Assembly: GCF_030553055.1 (NCBI RefSeq)
Contig: NZ_CP130713.1
Span: 1,860,001-1,924,000 of the forward strand
DNA length: 64,000 bases
Source: Streptomyces sp. XD-27
GTDB taxonomy: Bacteria; Actinomycetota; Actinomycetes; Streptomycetales; Streptomycetaceae
Reading direction: 5' to 3'
Of the stretch, positions 38,715-45,928 are shown piece after piece (within the stretch, counting starts at the first letter, position 1; the number at the start of each line of letters is the position of its first letter). A model generated the notes under the pieces. The model made no database searches. It was given only the letters and a program-made list of their open reading frames with translations, and had not been told where the DNA came from. The translations under genes and the position numbers were made by a program.

Positions 38715-39737
38715 TCAGACGCGCACGCCGTACATGAACGGCATGTTGTTGATGGACTCGTAGCGCACGTTGGCACCGGGCTTGGGGGCGTGCAGCACCT
38801 GGCCGTTGCCCGCGTACAGCCCGATGTGGTGCAGGTCGCCGTAGAACAGCACCAGGTCGCCCGGCTTGAGCTGGCCCTGCCCGAGGTGGGTGCCGGCGTT
38901 CGCCTGCTCCTGCGAGGTGCGCGGCAGCTGCACACCGGCCTGCGCGTACGCCCACGAGGTGAGCCCGGAGCAGTCGAAGGAGCTGGGGCCGGTGGCGCCC
39001 CAGACGTACGGGGAGCCGATCTTGGTCTTGGCGGCGGCCAGGGCGGCGGCGGCGCGCTGCGACTCGGGCACGTCGTCGCCCAGGTCCACGCGGTCGTTGG
39101 AACGGTTGGCGCGCTCCTCCTTCTCCGCGAGGGCCTGGCGCTCCTGCGCGGTGAGGGTGTTCAGCAGCGCCTGGGCCTTGGCGAGCTTGCCCTGGATGTC
39201 CTTCTTCTTCTCCCCGAGCGACTTACGGGTCTCGGCGAGGTCCTGGAGCTTGGTGGTGGCCTCGGCGCGCTGCTGCTTGAGAGTGCGCTGCTTGTCGCCG
39301 ATCTGCTTGAGCGCGACGGCCTGCTTGCCGCTGAGCTGGTCGAGGGTGGACGCCTTGTCGAGGTACTCGTCCGGGTCGGAGGACAGCAGCAGCTGCACGG
39401 ACGGGTCGATGCCGCCGGAGCGGTACTGCGCGGTGGCCATCGAACCGAGGCCGTCGCGCAGCTTGTTCAGGTCCTCCTGGCCGCGGGCGACCTTGTCCTG
39501 GAGGTCGTCGACCTGCTCCTTGAGCTTGTCCTGCTTGGCCTTGGCCCCGTTGTACTTCTCGGTGGCCTGCTCCGCCTCTTCGTAGAGCTTGTCGACCTTG
39601 GCCTTGACGTCTTCCTTGGACGGCTTGGGCGCGGCCTGGGCCGCCTGGGAGCTCAGGGCCACGGCAGCGGCGGCGGTCGCGGTGAGCACGGTTACCCGAG
39701 TGCGGCTCGGCTGCTTGGGTCGACGGTGGGACGCCAC
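38715..39737 (-). CDS. NlpC/P60-family peptidoglycan hydrolase (second copy)
   Basis: 340 aa from GTG 39737 (AAGGAG upstream). Signal peptide to about residue 35 (VTVLTATAAAAVALSSQAAQAAP), a long coiled coil (SKEDVKAKVDKLYEEAEQATEKYN and onward) to about 210, and the catalytic domain GSPYVWGATGPSSFDCSGLTSWAY with Cys, LHHIGLYAGNGQVLHAP with His. A c-di-AMP riboswitch precedes it, linking wall hydrolysis to osmotic and second-messenger status. The paralogue downstream, 228 bp away, has no such leader visible. Confidence 0.95.
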   Translation of the reverse strand: MASHRRPKQPSRTRVTVLTATAAAAVALSSQAAQAAPKPSKEDVKAKVDKLYEEAEQATEKYNGAKAKQDKLKEQVDDLQDKVARGQEDLNKLRDGLGSMATAQYRSGGIDPSVQLLLSSDPDEYLDKASTLDQLSGKQAVALKQIGDKQRTLKQQRAEATTKLQDLAETRKSLGEKKKDIQGKLAKAQALLNTLTAQERQALAEKEERANRSNDRVDLGDDVPESQRAAAALAAAKTKIGSPYVWGATGPSSFDCSGLTSWAYAQAGVQLPRTSQEQANAGTHLGQGQLKPGDLVLFYGDLHHIGLYAGNGQVLHAPKPGANVRYESINNMPFMYGVRV

Positions 39738-39756
39738 GAAGGCGGTCTCCTTCTTC

Positions 39757-39890
39757 CTTCAGCCGCCTACCGGGTGGTGGGGGTTCAAGACCCCGGCTCC
39801 GCGCACACGCTCCGCGGACTCGGCGGTACCTCCGCTGTCACCCCGGTTGGGCGATCAACCACGCGGAGATGCGTGGCCTGAGATTAGTAA
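39757..39890 (-). ncRNA. c-di-AMP riboswitch (ydaO/yuaA type)
   Basis: Read on the minus strand, the leader contains GATCGCCCAACCGGGGTGACAG, split here as conserved AACCGGGG and GTGACAG, then GCGGAGCCGGGG, TTGAACCC and the hallmark CACCCGGTAGGCGGC shortly before the ribosome binding site. These match the conserved core of the ydaO class, known to control peptidoglycan hydrolases in streptomycetes. Exact ends are estimated. Confidence 0.78.
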
Positions 39891-39997
39891 GCTCATCGTG
39901 ATCGCTTCAAATCCCACAAGCGAAATATCTGCTCCCCGAGCACATCTTTTACAAACGTCACACGCTTGGTGACGGCCCCTTGACGCTGCGCTGATGA

Positions 39998-41362
39998 TCA
40001 GGTGCGCGCAAGTCGCTTGAGCAGCAGGGCGGATGCCACCGGGCGCGCACCGGCCTTCGCCACGCCGTCCGCCACCTCCCGGTCGGTGGAGACCACGACC
40101 ACGGGGCGGCCCGGCGGTTCGGCCCGGACCAGCTGCCTGATCAGTTCGTCCGCCGTCACGCCCGGCTTGCTGAACAGCACCCGCACCCCGCGCGGGGGCG
40201 CGAGCAGCACCGGGGCGGCCAGTTCGGCCCCGTCGAAGACGCAGGTCATCTCCGCGCCGGTCTGGGCGGCCAGCACCGCGAGCCCGCCCAGCAGCCGCAG
40301 CCGCTGCTTCTCCAGCGGCATCGTGGGATAGCCGGTCTTGGTGACGTTGTAGCCGTCCACCACCAGATGCGCCTGAGGGAGCGCCAACAGCTGGTCGAGC
40401 AGCGCCGGGTCGGTCTCCGACAGCGCCCGCCGCGCGATGTCCTTGGGGGTCATCTTGCCCGGCTCGACCGCGTCCACGGTGTCCGCGGGGCGGCTGGAGG
40501 CCGGCGGCAGCGCCAGCTCCCGGCGCAGGCCCTGGGCCGCGTCCAGCACCGTGTCCAGCAGCAGCCGCACCCGCATGTCCTCGACGCTGCGGCCCTCGCG
40601 CGCGGCCCGCCGGCTGGCCTCCAGCGCCGACTCGGCCTCCGCCAGCCGGGACCGCAGCCGACGGGCCTCGCCGTCGGCCGTCGCCGCCTGCGCCGCGGCC
40701 GCGGACCGGACCGACTCCAGCTCCGCCTCGGCCTTGCGCAGGGCCGCCTCGCCCCGCTTGACGTCGCTGAGCGCGCTGCGCAGCTTCCGGTGGAGGACGT
40801 CGACCTCCTTGCGGGCCGCCTCCAGCTCCGCCCGGGTCCGCTCCACCTCCGTACGGGCCGCGGCGCGCGCCTGCGCCAACTCCTCCCGCAGCCGCCGCAG
40901 CTCCCGCTCGGCCTCCTCGCCGGCCCGCTCGGCGTCCGCCCTCTGGGCCTCCTCACCCGCCGCCTCGACGAGCTTCACCCAGCCCACCGGGCGCAGCACG
41001 AAGGCCAGCGCCGCCACGTCCACGGGATCGGCGGCGGCGGGCGGCGAGCCGCCCTCGATGGCCTCGGCCAGCTCGGTGTGCGTCTCGCGCAGCCGGGCCC
41101 CGATCCGCTGCCGGAACAGCGCCTCGGTCTCCACCGCGGCGGCCATCGCGTTCCCGGCGAACTTGGCCCGACGCGTTGGGGTGAAACGGGCGTACTGCCG
41201 CAACTGGGGCGGAAGTTCGGTGACCGTGAGGCCGCCGAAGGCATCCGCGACGAGCGCCACGACCCGGCGCCGCACGCCCTCCGGCAGGGGACGGTCCAGC
41301 GTCTCGGTGCCGCCGCCGTCGGCGTCACCGGCCGCCGTGGGCCCGTCCGTCCGTTCCACCAC
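39998..41362 (-). CDS. NYN-domain (YacP-like) RNA-binding/nuclease protein
   Basis: 454 aa from GTG 41362. The N-terminal part has a conserved helical region (VRRRVVALVADAFGGLTV, FTPTRRAKFAGNAM), then a long Glu/Arg/Ala coiled coil (about 145-270). The C-terminal NYN/PIN-like domain (about 310-454) shows LPQAHLVVDGYNVTKTGYP with the metal-binding Asp, TCVFDGAEL, VRVLFSKPGVTADELI and VVVSTDREVADG with Asp. It is expected to cut or bind RNA. It is 17 bp downstream of a small zinc-ribbon gene on the same strand. Confidence 0.9.
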   Translation of the reverse strand: MVERTDGPTAAGDADGGGTETLDRPLPEGVRRRVVALVADAFGGLTVTELPPQLRQYARFTPTRRAKFAGNAMAAAVETEALFRQRIGARLRETHTELAEAIEGGSPPAAADPVDVAALAFVLRPVGWVKLVEAAGEEAQRADAERAGEEAERELRRLREELAQARAAARTEVERTRAELEAARKEVDVLHRKLRSALSDVKRGEAALRKAEAELESVRSAAAAQAATADGEARRLRSRLAEAESALEASRRAAREGRSVEDMRVRLLLDTVLDAAQGLRRELALPPASSRPADTVDAVEPGKMTPKDIARRALSETDPALLDQLLALPQAHLVVDGYNVTKTGYPTMPLEKQRLRLLGGLAVLAAQTGAEMTCVFDGAELAAPVLLAPPRGVRVLFSKPGVTADELIRQLVRAEPPGRPVVVVSTDREVADGVAKAGARPVASALLLKRLART

Positions 41363-41379
41363 CTGTCACCGCTCCGTTC

Positions 41380-41625
41380 TCAGGCGCTCGCGCCCGCGCC
41401 CGGGCGGTCGACCAGCTCGATCCGGTCGACCGCGTTGCACCAGCGGCAACGCACCGACTCGATGGTCTCACCGAGCACCTCGCGCTCCTCGACCGTGGGC
41501 TCCCCCGCGAGGTCCAGATGGACGTACTCCACAGCCCTGGTCGACCGGGTGACATCGAAACGGGTGAGGTTCCCGCACAGCGTGCAGCGCCACCGGGTCC
41601 GGTCGGTCGGCTGGGGAACGGCCAT
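41380..41625 (-). CDS. Small zinc-ribbon protein
   Basis: 81 aa from ATG 41625 (MAVPQPTDRTRWRC), with GAGGACAGGA just upstream. Two CxxC pairs (RCTLCGNLTRFDV and RCRWCNAVDRIEL) flank a beta-rich core (TRAVEYVHLDLAGEP), consistent with one zinc site. The function is unknown; conserved in streptomycetes as far as I recall. It is 17 bp upstream of the NYN-domain gene, so the two are probably one transcript. Confidence 0.82.
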   Translation of the reverse strand: MAVPQPTDRTRWRCTLCGNLTRFDVTRSTRAVEYVHLDLAGEPTVEEREVLGETIESVRCRWCNAVDRIELVDRPGAGASA

Positions 41626-41672
41626 CGTCCTGTCCTCTTCCTCGGTGCCGCGTCCGGGCGGGCGCCGCTGGG

Positions 41673-41700
41673 GCACCCCCGGCCTCAGCCGGGGGAGTGC
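41673..41700. repeat. Dispersed GC-rich hairpin element
   Basis: GCACCCCCGGC (41673-41683), loop CTCA, GCCGGGGGAGTGC (41688-41700). The arms resemble the Streptomyces intergenic hairpin family also seen near 28869 and 55440. It lies between the divergent zinc-ribbon and rhomboid genes. Confidence 0.6.
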
Positions 41701-41836
41701 GATACGCGCATGCTGTCCATGCCGTGTGCTGTAACCCTACGGCCTGAAAGGTGGGCCGCGCCGGGGCCGGGCCACCGCCGACCGGCGGCGGCGAGGCGCT
41801 CTGGGCAGGTTGTGCCCGGTACGCCATGATCTGGCC

Positions 41837-42553
41837 ATGATCGATACGTCGGCGGGCCCGGGGCGGCCCACGGTGACGTACACCCTCATCGGTGTCTGCT
41901 GCCTGGTCTTCGCCGTGAGTCCGGCGTCCGGGCTCAACCCGGGCTACGGCACGGGCGGCGCGCTGCTGGAGGCGCGGGCCGCCTTCTTCGAACGCTGGGG
42001 CGTGGTCCCGGGCAGCCTGTGGAACGGCCCGTCCGCCGAGGCGCTCACCCCGCTCACCGCGCTCTTCGTGCACGGGAACTGGCTGCACCTGCTCGGCAAC
42101 ATACTGTTCCTGTACGTCTTCGGCGCGATGGCCGAGGAGCGCATGGGCCGGTTGCAGTTCACCCTGTTCTACCTGGTGACCGGCTATCTGGCGCTGGTCG
42201 GTTACGCCGCCGCGCACGCCGACTCCACCCAGACCCTGGTCGGCGCCTCCGGGGCCATCTCCGGGGTGCTGGGCGCCTTCCTGTGGCTCTTCCCGCGCGC
42301 GCGGGTGACCAGCCTCTTCCCGTTCCTGCTCTTCCTGCCGCTGCGGTTCCCGGCCTGGGCGGTGCTGATCTTCTGGTTCGCCCTGCAGTGGCTCGCCATC
42401 CGGCAGGAGGGCCCGCGCCCCGGCGTGGCGTACCTGGCCCACCTGGTCGGGTTCGTCCTCGGCTTCCTCTTCGCGTGGGCCCGCTTCGGGCGGGAGTCCA
42501 AGGGGCGCGGAGCGCCTTCGCTTGAGGGCGGTGGCGGGAGACGGGAGGGATAG
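41837..42553 (+). CDS. Rhomboid-family intramembrane serine protease
   Basis: 238 aa from ATG 41837 (MIDTSAGPGRPTVTYTLIGV). Six transmembrane helices; rhomboid motifs are present: HGNWLHLLGNILFLYVFG (H-x-x-x-N region), catalytic Ser in TLVGASGAISGVLGAF, and catalytic His in YLAHLVGFVLGFLFAW. It cleaves transmembrane substrates within the membrane. The C-terminal 20 residues are Gly/Arg-rich and followed 42 bp later by the RAM-domain gene. Confidence 0.94.
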   Translation: MIDTSAGPGRPTVTYTLIGVCCLVFAVSPASGLNPGYGTGGALLEARAAFFERWGVVPGSLWNGPSAEALTPLTALFVHGNWLHLLGNILFLYVFGAMAEERMGRLQFTLFYLVTGYLALVGYAAAHADSTQTLVGASGAISGVLGAFLWLFPRARVTSLFPFLLFLPLRFPAWAVLIFWFALQWLAIRQEGPRPGVAYLAHLVGFVLGFLFAWARFGRESKGRGAPSLEGGGGRREG

Positions 42554-42595
42554 AGTGAGCGGCGCAACCCGCCCCAGCGAGGGAGACAGCCCACC

Positions 42596-42877
42596 GTGAT
42601 CACCGCGATCGTGCTCATCAAGACCGACGTCGACCGGATCCCCGAGATCGCCGAGAAGATCGCCGCCCTGGACGAGGTCAGCGAGGTGTACTCCGTCACC
42701 GGCGTGCACGACCTGATCGCGATGGTGCGGGTGGCCCGGCACGACGACCTCGCGGACGTGATCCCGGGCCGGATCAACAAGGTGCCGGGCGTCGCCTCGA
42801 CGGAGACGCACGTGGCGTTCCGTACGTACTCCAGCCACGACCTGGAAGCGGCGTTCGCGATCGGCCTGGACGCGTAG
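42596..42877 (+). CDS. Stand-alone RAM (Lrp/AsnC ligand-binding) domain protein
   Basis: 93 aa from GTG 42596. It consists only of the alpha/beta RAM effector domain (TAIVLIKTDVDRIPEIAEKI, VSEVYSVTGVHDLIAMVRV, VPGVASTETHVAFRTYSSHDL) and has no DNA-binding helix-turn-helix. Such proteins bind amino acids and may modulate full-length Lrp/AsnC regulators or work on their own. It lies between rhomboid and a convergent aminotransferase gene. Confidence 0.92.
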   Translation: MITAIVLIKTDVDRIPEIAEKIAALDEVSEVYSVTGVHDLIAMVRVARHDDLADVIPGRINKVPGVASTETHVAFRTYSSHDLEAAFAIGLDA

Positions 42878-42916
42878 CCCGTTGCGGGGGTACTCCGCGA
42901 GCACCCCCGGCGGCCC

Positions 42917-44290
42917 TCAGCCTCGGTCCGGCACGCAGCGGCCGTCCTCCGTGCGGTAGCTCCACTTCGCGCCGTCGCGGACCAGTTCCTTCACCGCCCC
43001 CACGAACCGCTCCACGTGCTCGTCCGGGGTCCCCGCGCCGAAGCTGACCCGGATCGCGTTGAGCGACTTCTCGCCGGGGGCCGCCTCCGGGGCGCCGCAC
43101 TCCCCCGGGTCCTGCGGCTCGCCGCCCAGCAGGGTCCGTACCAGCGGGTGGGCGCAGAAGAGGCCGTCGCGTACGCCGATGCCGTACTCGGCGGAGAGCG
43201 CCGCCGCGAAGTGCGAGCTGTTCCAGCCCTCCACGACGAAGGAGAGGACGCCCACCCGGGGGGCGTCGTCGCCGAACAGCGACAGCACGCGCACCTCGGG
43301 CACCTGAGCCAGCCCGCGCCGGACCGCCTCGATCAGCTGCCGCTCGCGCGCCACCAGGGCGTCGAACCCGGCCTCGGTCAGCGCCTTGCAGGCGGAGGCG
43401 ATGGCGTAGACCCCGATGACGTTCGGCGAGCCGGCCTCGTGCCGGGCGGCCGTGGTGTGCCACTCGACGTCGACACCGCCGTCGCCGCGGCGCGCCACCG
43501 TACGGCTCGCGCCGCCGCCCGCCAGGTACGGCTCCGCGTCCCGCAGCCAGTCGGCGCGCCCGGCCAGTACCCCGGAGCCGAACGGCGCGTACAGCTTGTG
43601 CCCGGAGAAGGCCACCCAGTCCACGTCCCACTCCGCGACGTCGACCGGGTGGTGCGGGGCCAGTTGGGCGGCGTCCAGGACGATGCGGGCGCCGTGTGCG
43701 TGGGCGGCGGCGGTCAGCTCCCGTACCGGCCACAGCTCCCCGGTGACGTTGGACGCGCCGGTGACGCACACCAGCGCCGGGCCGTGGGGCTCCCGTGCCG
43801 CGAGCGCCCGCTCCAGGGTCTCGACCGCCTCCCGGTGCGACCGGGGCGCGGCCAGGTAGGTCACCTCGACGTCGTCCCGGCGCTCCCAGGGCAGCAGCGA
43901 GGCGTGGTGCTCGGTCTCGAAGACGAAGACCCGGGTGCCGGCGGGCAGGACGGCGGCGAGCAGGTTGAGGGAGTCGGTGGTGGAGCGGGTGAAGACGACC
44001 TGGTCGTCGGGACGGCAGCCGAGGAACGCGGCGACGTCCCCGCGGCTGTTCTCGAACAGGTCGGTGGACAGCTGCGAGAGATAGCCCGCGCCGCGGTGAA
44101 CGCTGCCGTAGTACGGGGCGTAGGCGGCGACGTCGTCCCAGACCCGCTGGAGCGCCGGGGCGCTGGCCGCGTAGTCGAGGGCGGCGTACGTGACCTCCCC
44201 GCCGGTCACGAGCGGCACGAGGACATCTCGCCCGAGGACGGGCAGCGGGGCACAAACCGACGGGTCGGCGGCAAGGGTGGGGACGGACAT
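42917..44290 (-). CDS. Class V aminotransferase (cysteine desulfurase-like)
   Basis: 457 aa from ATG 44290, with GGGAG upstream. PLP fold-type I motifs: YAALDYAASAPALQRVWDDV, VVFTRSTTDSLNLLA, ETEHHASLLPW, VTGASNVTGELWPV, IVLDAAQLAPHHPVD, the PLP lysine in VAFSGHKLYAPFGSGVLAG, and HEAGSPNVIGVYAI. Class V enzymes include cysteine desulfurases. The SAM-IV riboswitch upstream points to a role in sulfur amino acid metabolism, for example using or making a sulfur amino acid when SAM is low. The exact reaction is unknown. Confidence 0.9.
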   Translation of the reverse strand: MSVPTLAADPSVCAPLPVLGRDVLVPLVTGGEVTYAALDYAASAPALQRVWDDVAAYAPYYGSVHRGAGYLSQLSTDLFENSRGDVAAFLGCRPDDQVVFTRSTTDSLNLLAAVLPAGTRVFVFETEHHASLLPWERRDDVEVTYLAAPRSHREAVETLERALAAREPHGPALVCVTGASNVTGELWPVRELTAAAHAHGARIVLDAAQLAPHHPVDVAEWDVDWVAFSGHKLYAPFGSGVLAGRADWLRDAEPYLAGGGASRTVARRGDGGVDVEWHTTAARHEAGSPNVIGVYAIASACKALTEAGFDALVARERQLIEAVRRGLAQVPEVRVLSLFGDDAPRVGVLSFVVEGWNSSHFAAALSAEYGIGVRDGLFCAHPLVRTLLGGEPQDPGECGAPEAAPGEKSLNAIRVSFGAGTPDEHVERFVGAVKELVRDGAKWSYRTEDGRCVPDRG

Positions 44291-44396
44291 GGCGAACTCC
44301 CGTGGATACGCAGGCGAAACTCACCGCGCGACGCGGCAGACGCGACGGCGGGAGGAAAAGAGAAAAGGTGGTGCGCGGAGAACGGGCCGATCGGCC

Positions 44397-44417
44397 CTAA
44401 CGCATTCGCTTGCTCAC
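44397..44417 (-). CDS. Possible 6-residue leader ORF downstream of the SAM-IV riboswitch
   Basis: GTG 44417 to TAG 44397 encodes MSKRMR. AAGGGAG lies 7 bp upstream, a stronger ribosome binding site than many real genes here. A 14-bp palindrome GGGCCGATCGGCCC (44384-44397) overlaps the stop by one base. It may be a translated mini-ORF that couples the riboswitch to the aminotransferase, but it is too short for content-based proof. Confidence 0.4.
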   Translation of the reverse strand: MSKRMR

Positions 44418-44439
44418 GAGACTGCTCCCTTGAGGACCA

Positions 44440-44577
44440 GGACCCCAGGGTTCCGCAGGGGTCCGCGCTTGCCGCAGACCTCGCTGCCTGCGGCCTGGTC
44501 ATCACCCGGGGCACCCCGCCACGGACGGAGGGTTGCCGGACAGCGGGCCGGGGCCGTAGTCGCTGTCACTCGTGACC
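44440..44577 (-). ncRNA. SAM-IV riboswitch
   Basis: On the minus strand the sequence begins GGTCACGAGTGACAGCG and carries the SAM-IV hallmarks CCCCGGCCCGCTG, CCGGCAACCCTCC, GGCGGGGTGCCCCGGGTGAT, GACCAGG and CGGCAAGCGCGG. It is about 150 bp ahead of the class V aminotransferase start. The class is known from actinomycete methionine and sulfur genes. The 3' boundary is estimated. Confidence 0.9.
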
Positions 44578-44662
44578 TGCGGAGCAGTATGCCAGCTGAT
44601 CAACGGCGCGCAAGTCGCCGTCCGCATGGCGGAACGGGGGTCCAGGTGGACCCCCGTCACGG

Positions 44663-45730
44663 CTACGCGTTGGTGGCCTCGACCCAGCGCTCCAGGGCCC
44701 GCTGGGCCGCCCCCGAGTCGATGGCCTCCGCGGCCTTCGCCATGCCCGCCACGATCTGCTCCTCGAGCGTCCCGCCGCCCGGTTCCAGGGCGACCAGCGC
44801 GGCGGCGGAGTTGAGCAGCACCGCGTCCCGTACCGGCCCGGTCTCACCGGCCAGCAGCCGCCGGGCGACATCCGCGTTGTACGAGGCGTCGGCGCCGCGC
44901 AGCGCCTCCACCGGCACCAGGTCGATCCCGACGTCGCGCGGGTCGAACGACGTCTGCGTGACGGTGCCGTCCCGGACGACCCACACCTGCGAGGTCGCGG
45001 TGGTGGTCAGCTCGTCCAGCCCGTCGTCGCCGCGGAAGACCAGCGCGGAGGAGCCGCGCTCGGCGAGCACCCCGGCGACGATGGGCGCCATCCGGGCGTC
45101 CGCCACGCCCGTCGCCTGAGCCTTCACCCGCGCCGGATTGGTCAGCGGGCCGAGGACGTTGAAGGTGGTGGGGATGCCCAGCTCGCGGCGGGCCGGGGCG
45201 ACGTGACGCAGCGCCGGGTGGAACTTGACCGCGAAGCAGAAGGTGATGCCGGCCTCCTCGACGACCTCGACCACCCGCCGCGGGGTCAGCTCCAGATTGA
45301 CCCCGAGCTTCTCCAGCACGTCCGAGGCGCCGCTGGCCGACGAGGCGGCGCGGTTGCCGTGCTTGACGACCTTCGCGCCCGTGCCGGCGACGACCAGCGC
45401 GGACATGGTGGAGATGTTGACGGTCTTGGCGAGGTCGCCGCCGGTCCCGACGATGTCGACGGTACGGCCGGGCACCTCGATCGCGTTCGCGTGGGCGTAC
45501 ATCGCGCGCACGAGTCCGGTCACCTCGGCGACGGTCTCGCCCTTGGCCCGCAGCGCGACCAGGAACCCGGCGATCTGGGCGTCGGTCGCCTCCCCGCGCA
45601 TGATGCGGTCCATGGCCCAGGCGGTGTCGTCGGCGCTCAGGTCGGCACCGGCGAGCAGCGACTTCAGTACGCCGGGCCAGGTGCGGGCCGTCGCGCGGTT
45701 GTCGCCTCCGACTGGGGTCACAACGTTCAT
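44663..45730 (-). CDS. trpD: Anthranilate phosphoribosyltransferase
   Basis: 355 aa. It transfers phosphoribosyl from PRPP to anthranilate. Motifs: [18 protein letters not shown] (the GTGGD pyrophosphate site), [22 protein letters not shown] (KHGN...S), [37 protein letters not shown] (shown here by its core [12 protein letters not shown]) and DDGLDEL with metal Asp/Glu. It is the second step after the fused anthranilate synthase at 16876, but is not linked to it. It stands alone between the SAM-IV riboswitch and the qcr operon. Confidence 0.96.
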   Translation of the reverse strand: MNVVTPVGGDNRATARTWPGVLKSLLAGADLSADDTAWAMDRIMRGEATDAQIAGFLVALRAKGETVAEVTGLVRAMYAHANAIEVPGRTVDIVGTGGDLAKTVNISTMSALVVAGTGAKVVKHGNRAASSASGASDVLEKLGVNLELTPRRVVEVVEEAGITFCFAVKFHPALRHVAPARRELGIPTTFNVLGPLTNPARVKAQATGVADARMAPIVAGVLAERGSSALVFRGDDGLDELTTTATSQVWVVRDGTVTQTSFDPRDVGIDLVPVEALRGADASYNADVARRLLAGETGPVRDAVLLNSAAALVALEPGGGTLEEQIVAGMAKAAEAIDSGAAQRALERWVEATNA

Positions 45731-45854
45731 GGTCCGCTCCTGGGTCCGACGATGGGCACGGGGCCGTCTCGGGGCCCCGGCGTCAGCCTAGCGGCGGATC
45801 GGCCCGATGCCGTCGCCGTGCCCGATGACTGGACACGGCCGCGGACGGGACATG

Positions 45855-45905
45855 GCCGAGGGCCCCGGCCCGCCCCCGGGAAGGGGCGGGGCCGAGGCCC
45901 TCGGA
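45855..45905. terminator. Hairpin after qcrB
   Basis: CCGAGGGCCCCGGCCCGCCC and GGGCGGGGCCGAGGCCCTCGG form a long stem with one bulge around a CCGGGAA loop. It begins 24 bp downstream of the qcrB stop and is a strong candidate terminator of the ctaE-qcrCAB transcript. Confidence 0.75.
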
Positions 45906-45928
45906 CGTGGCGTCAGCGCAGGCGCGGC

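Noticed and set aside
44291..44580. A tRNA-like cluster of short stems upstream of the aminotransferase
   Set aside because: The conserved stretches match the SAM-IV riboswitch; no anticodon arm or TTCGA loop is present.
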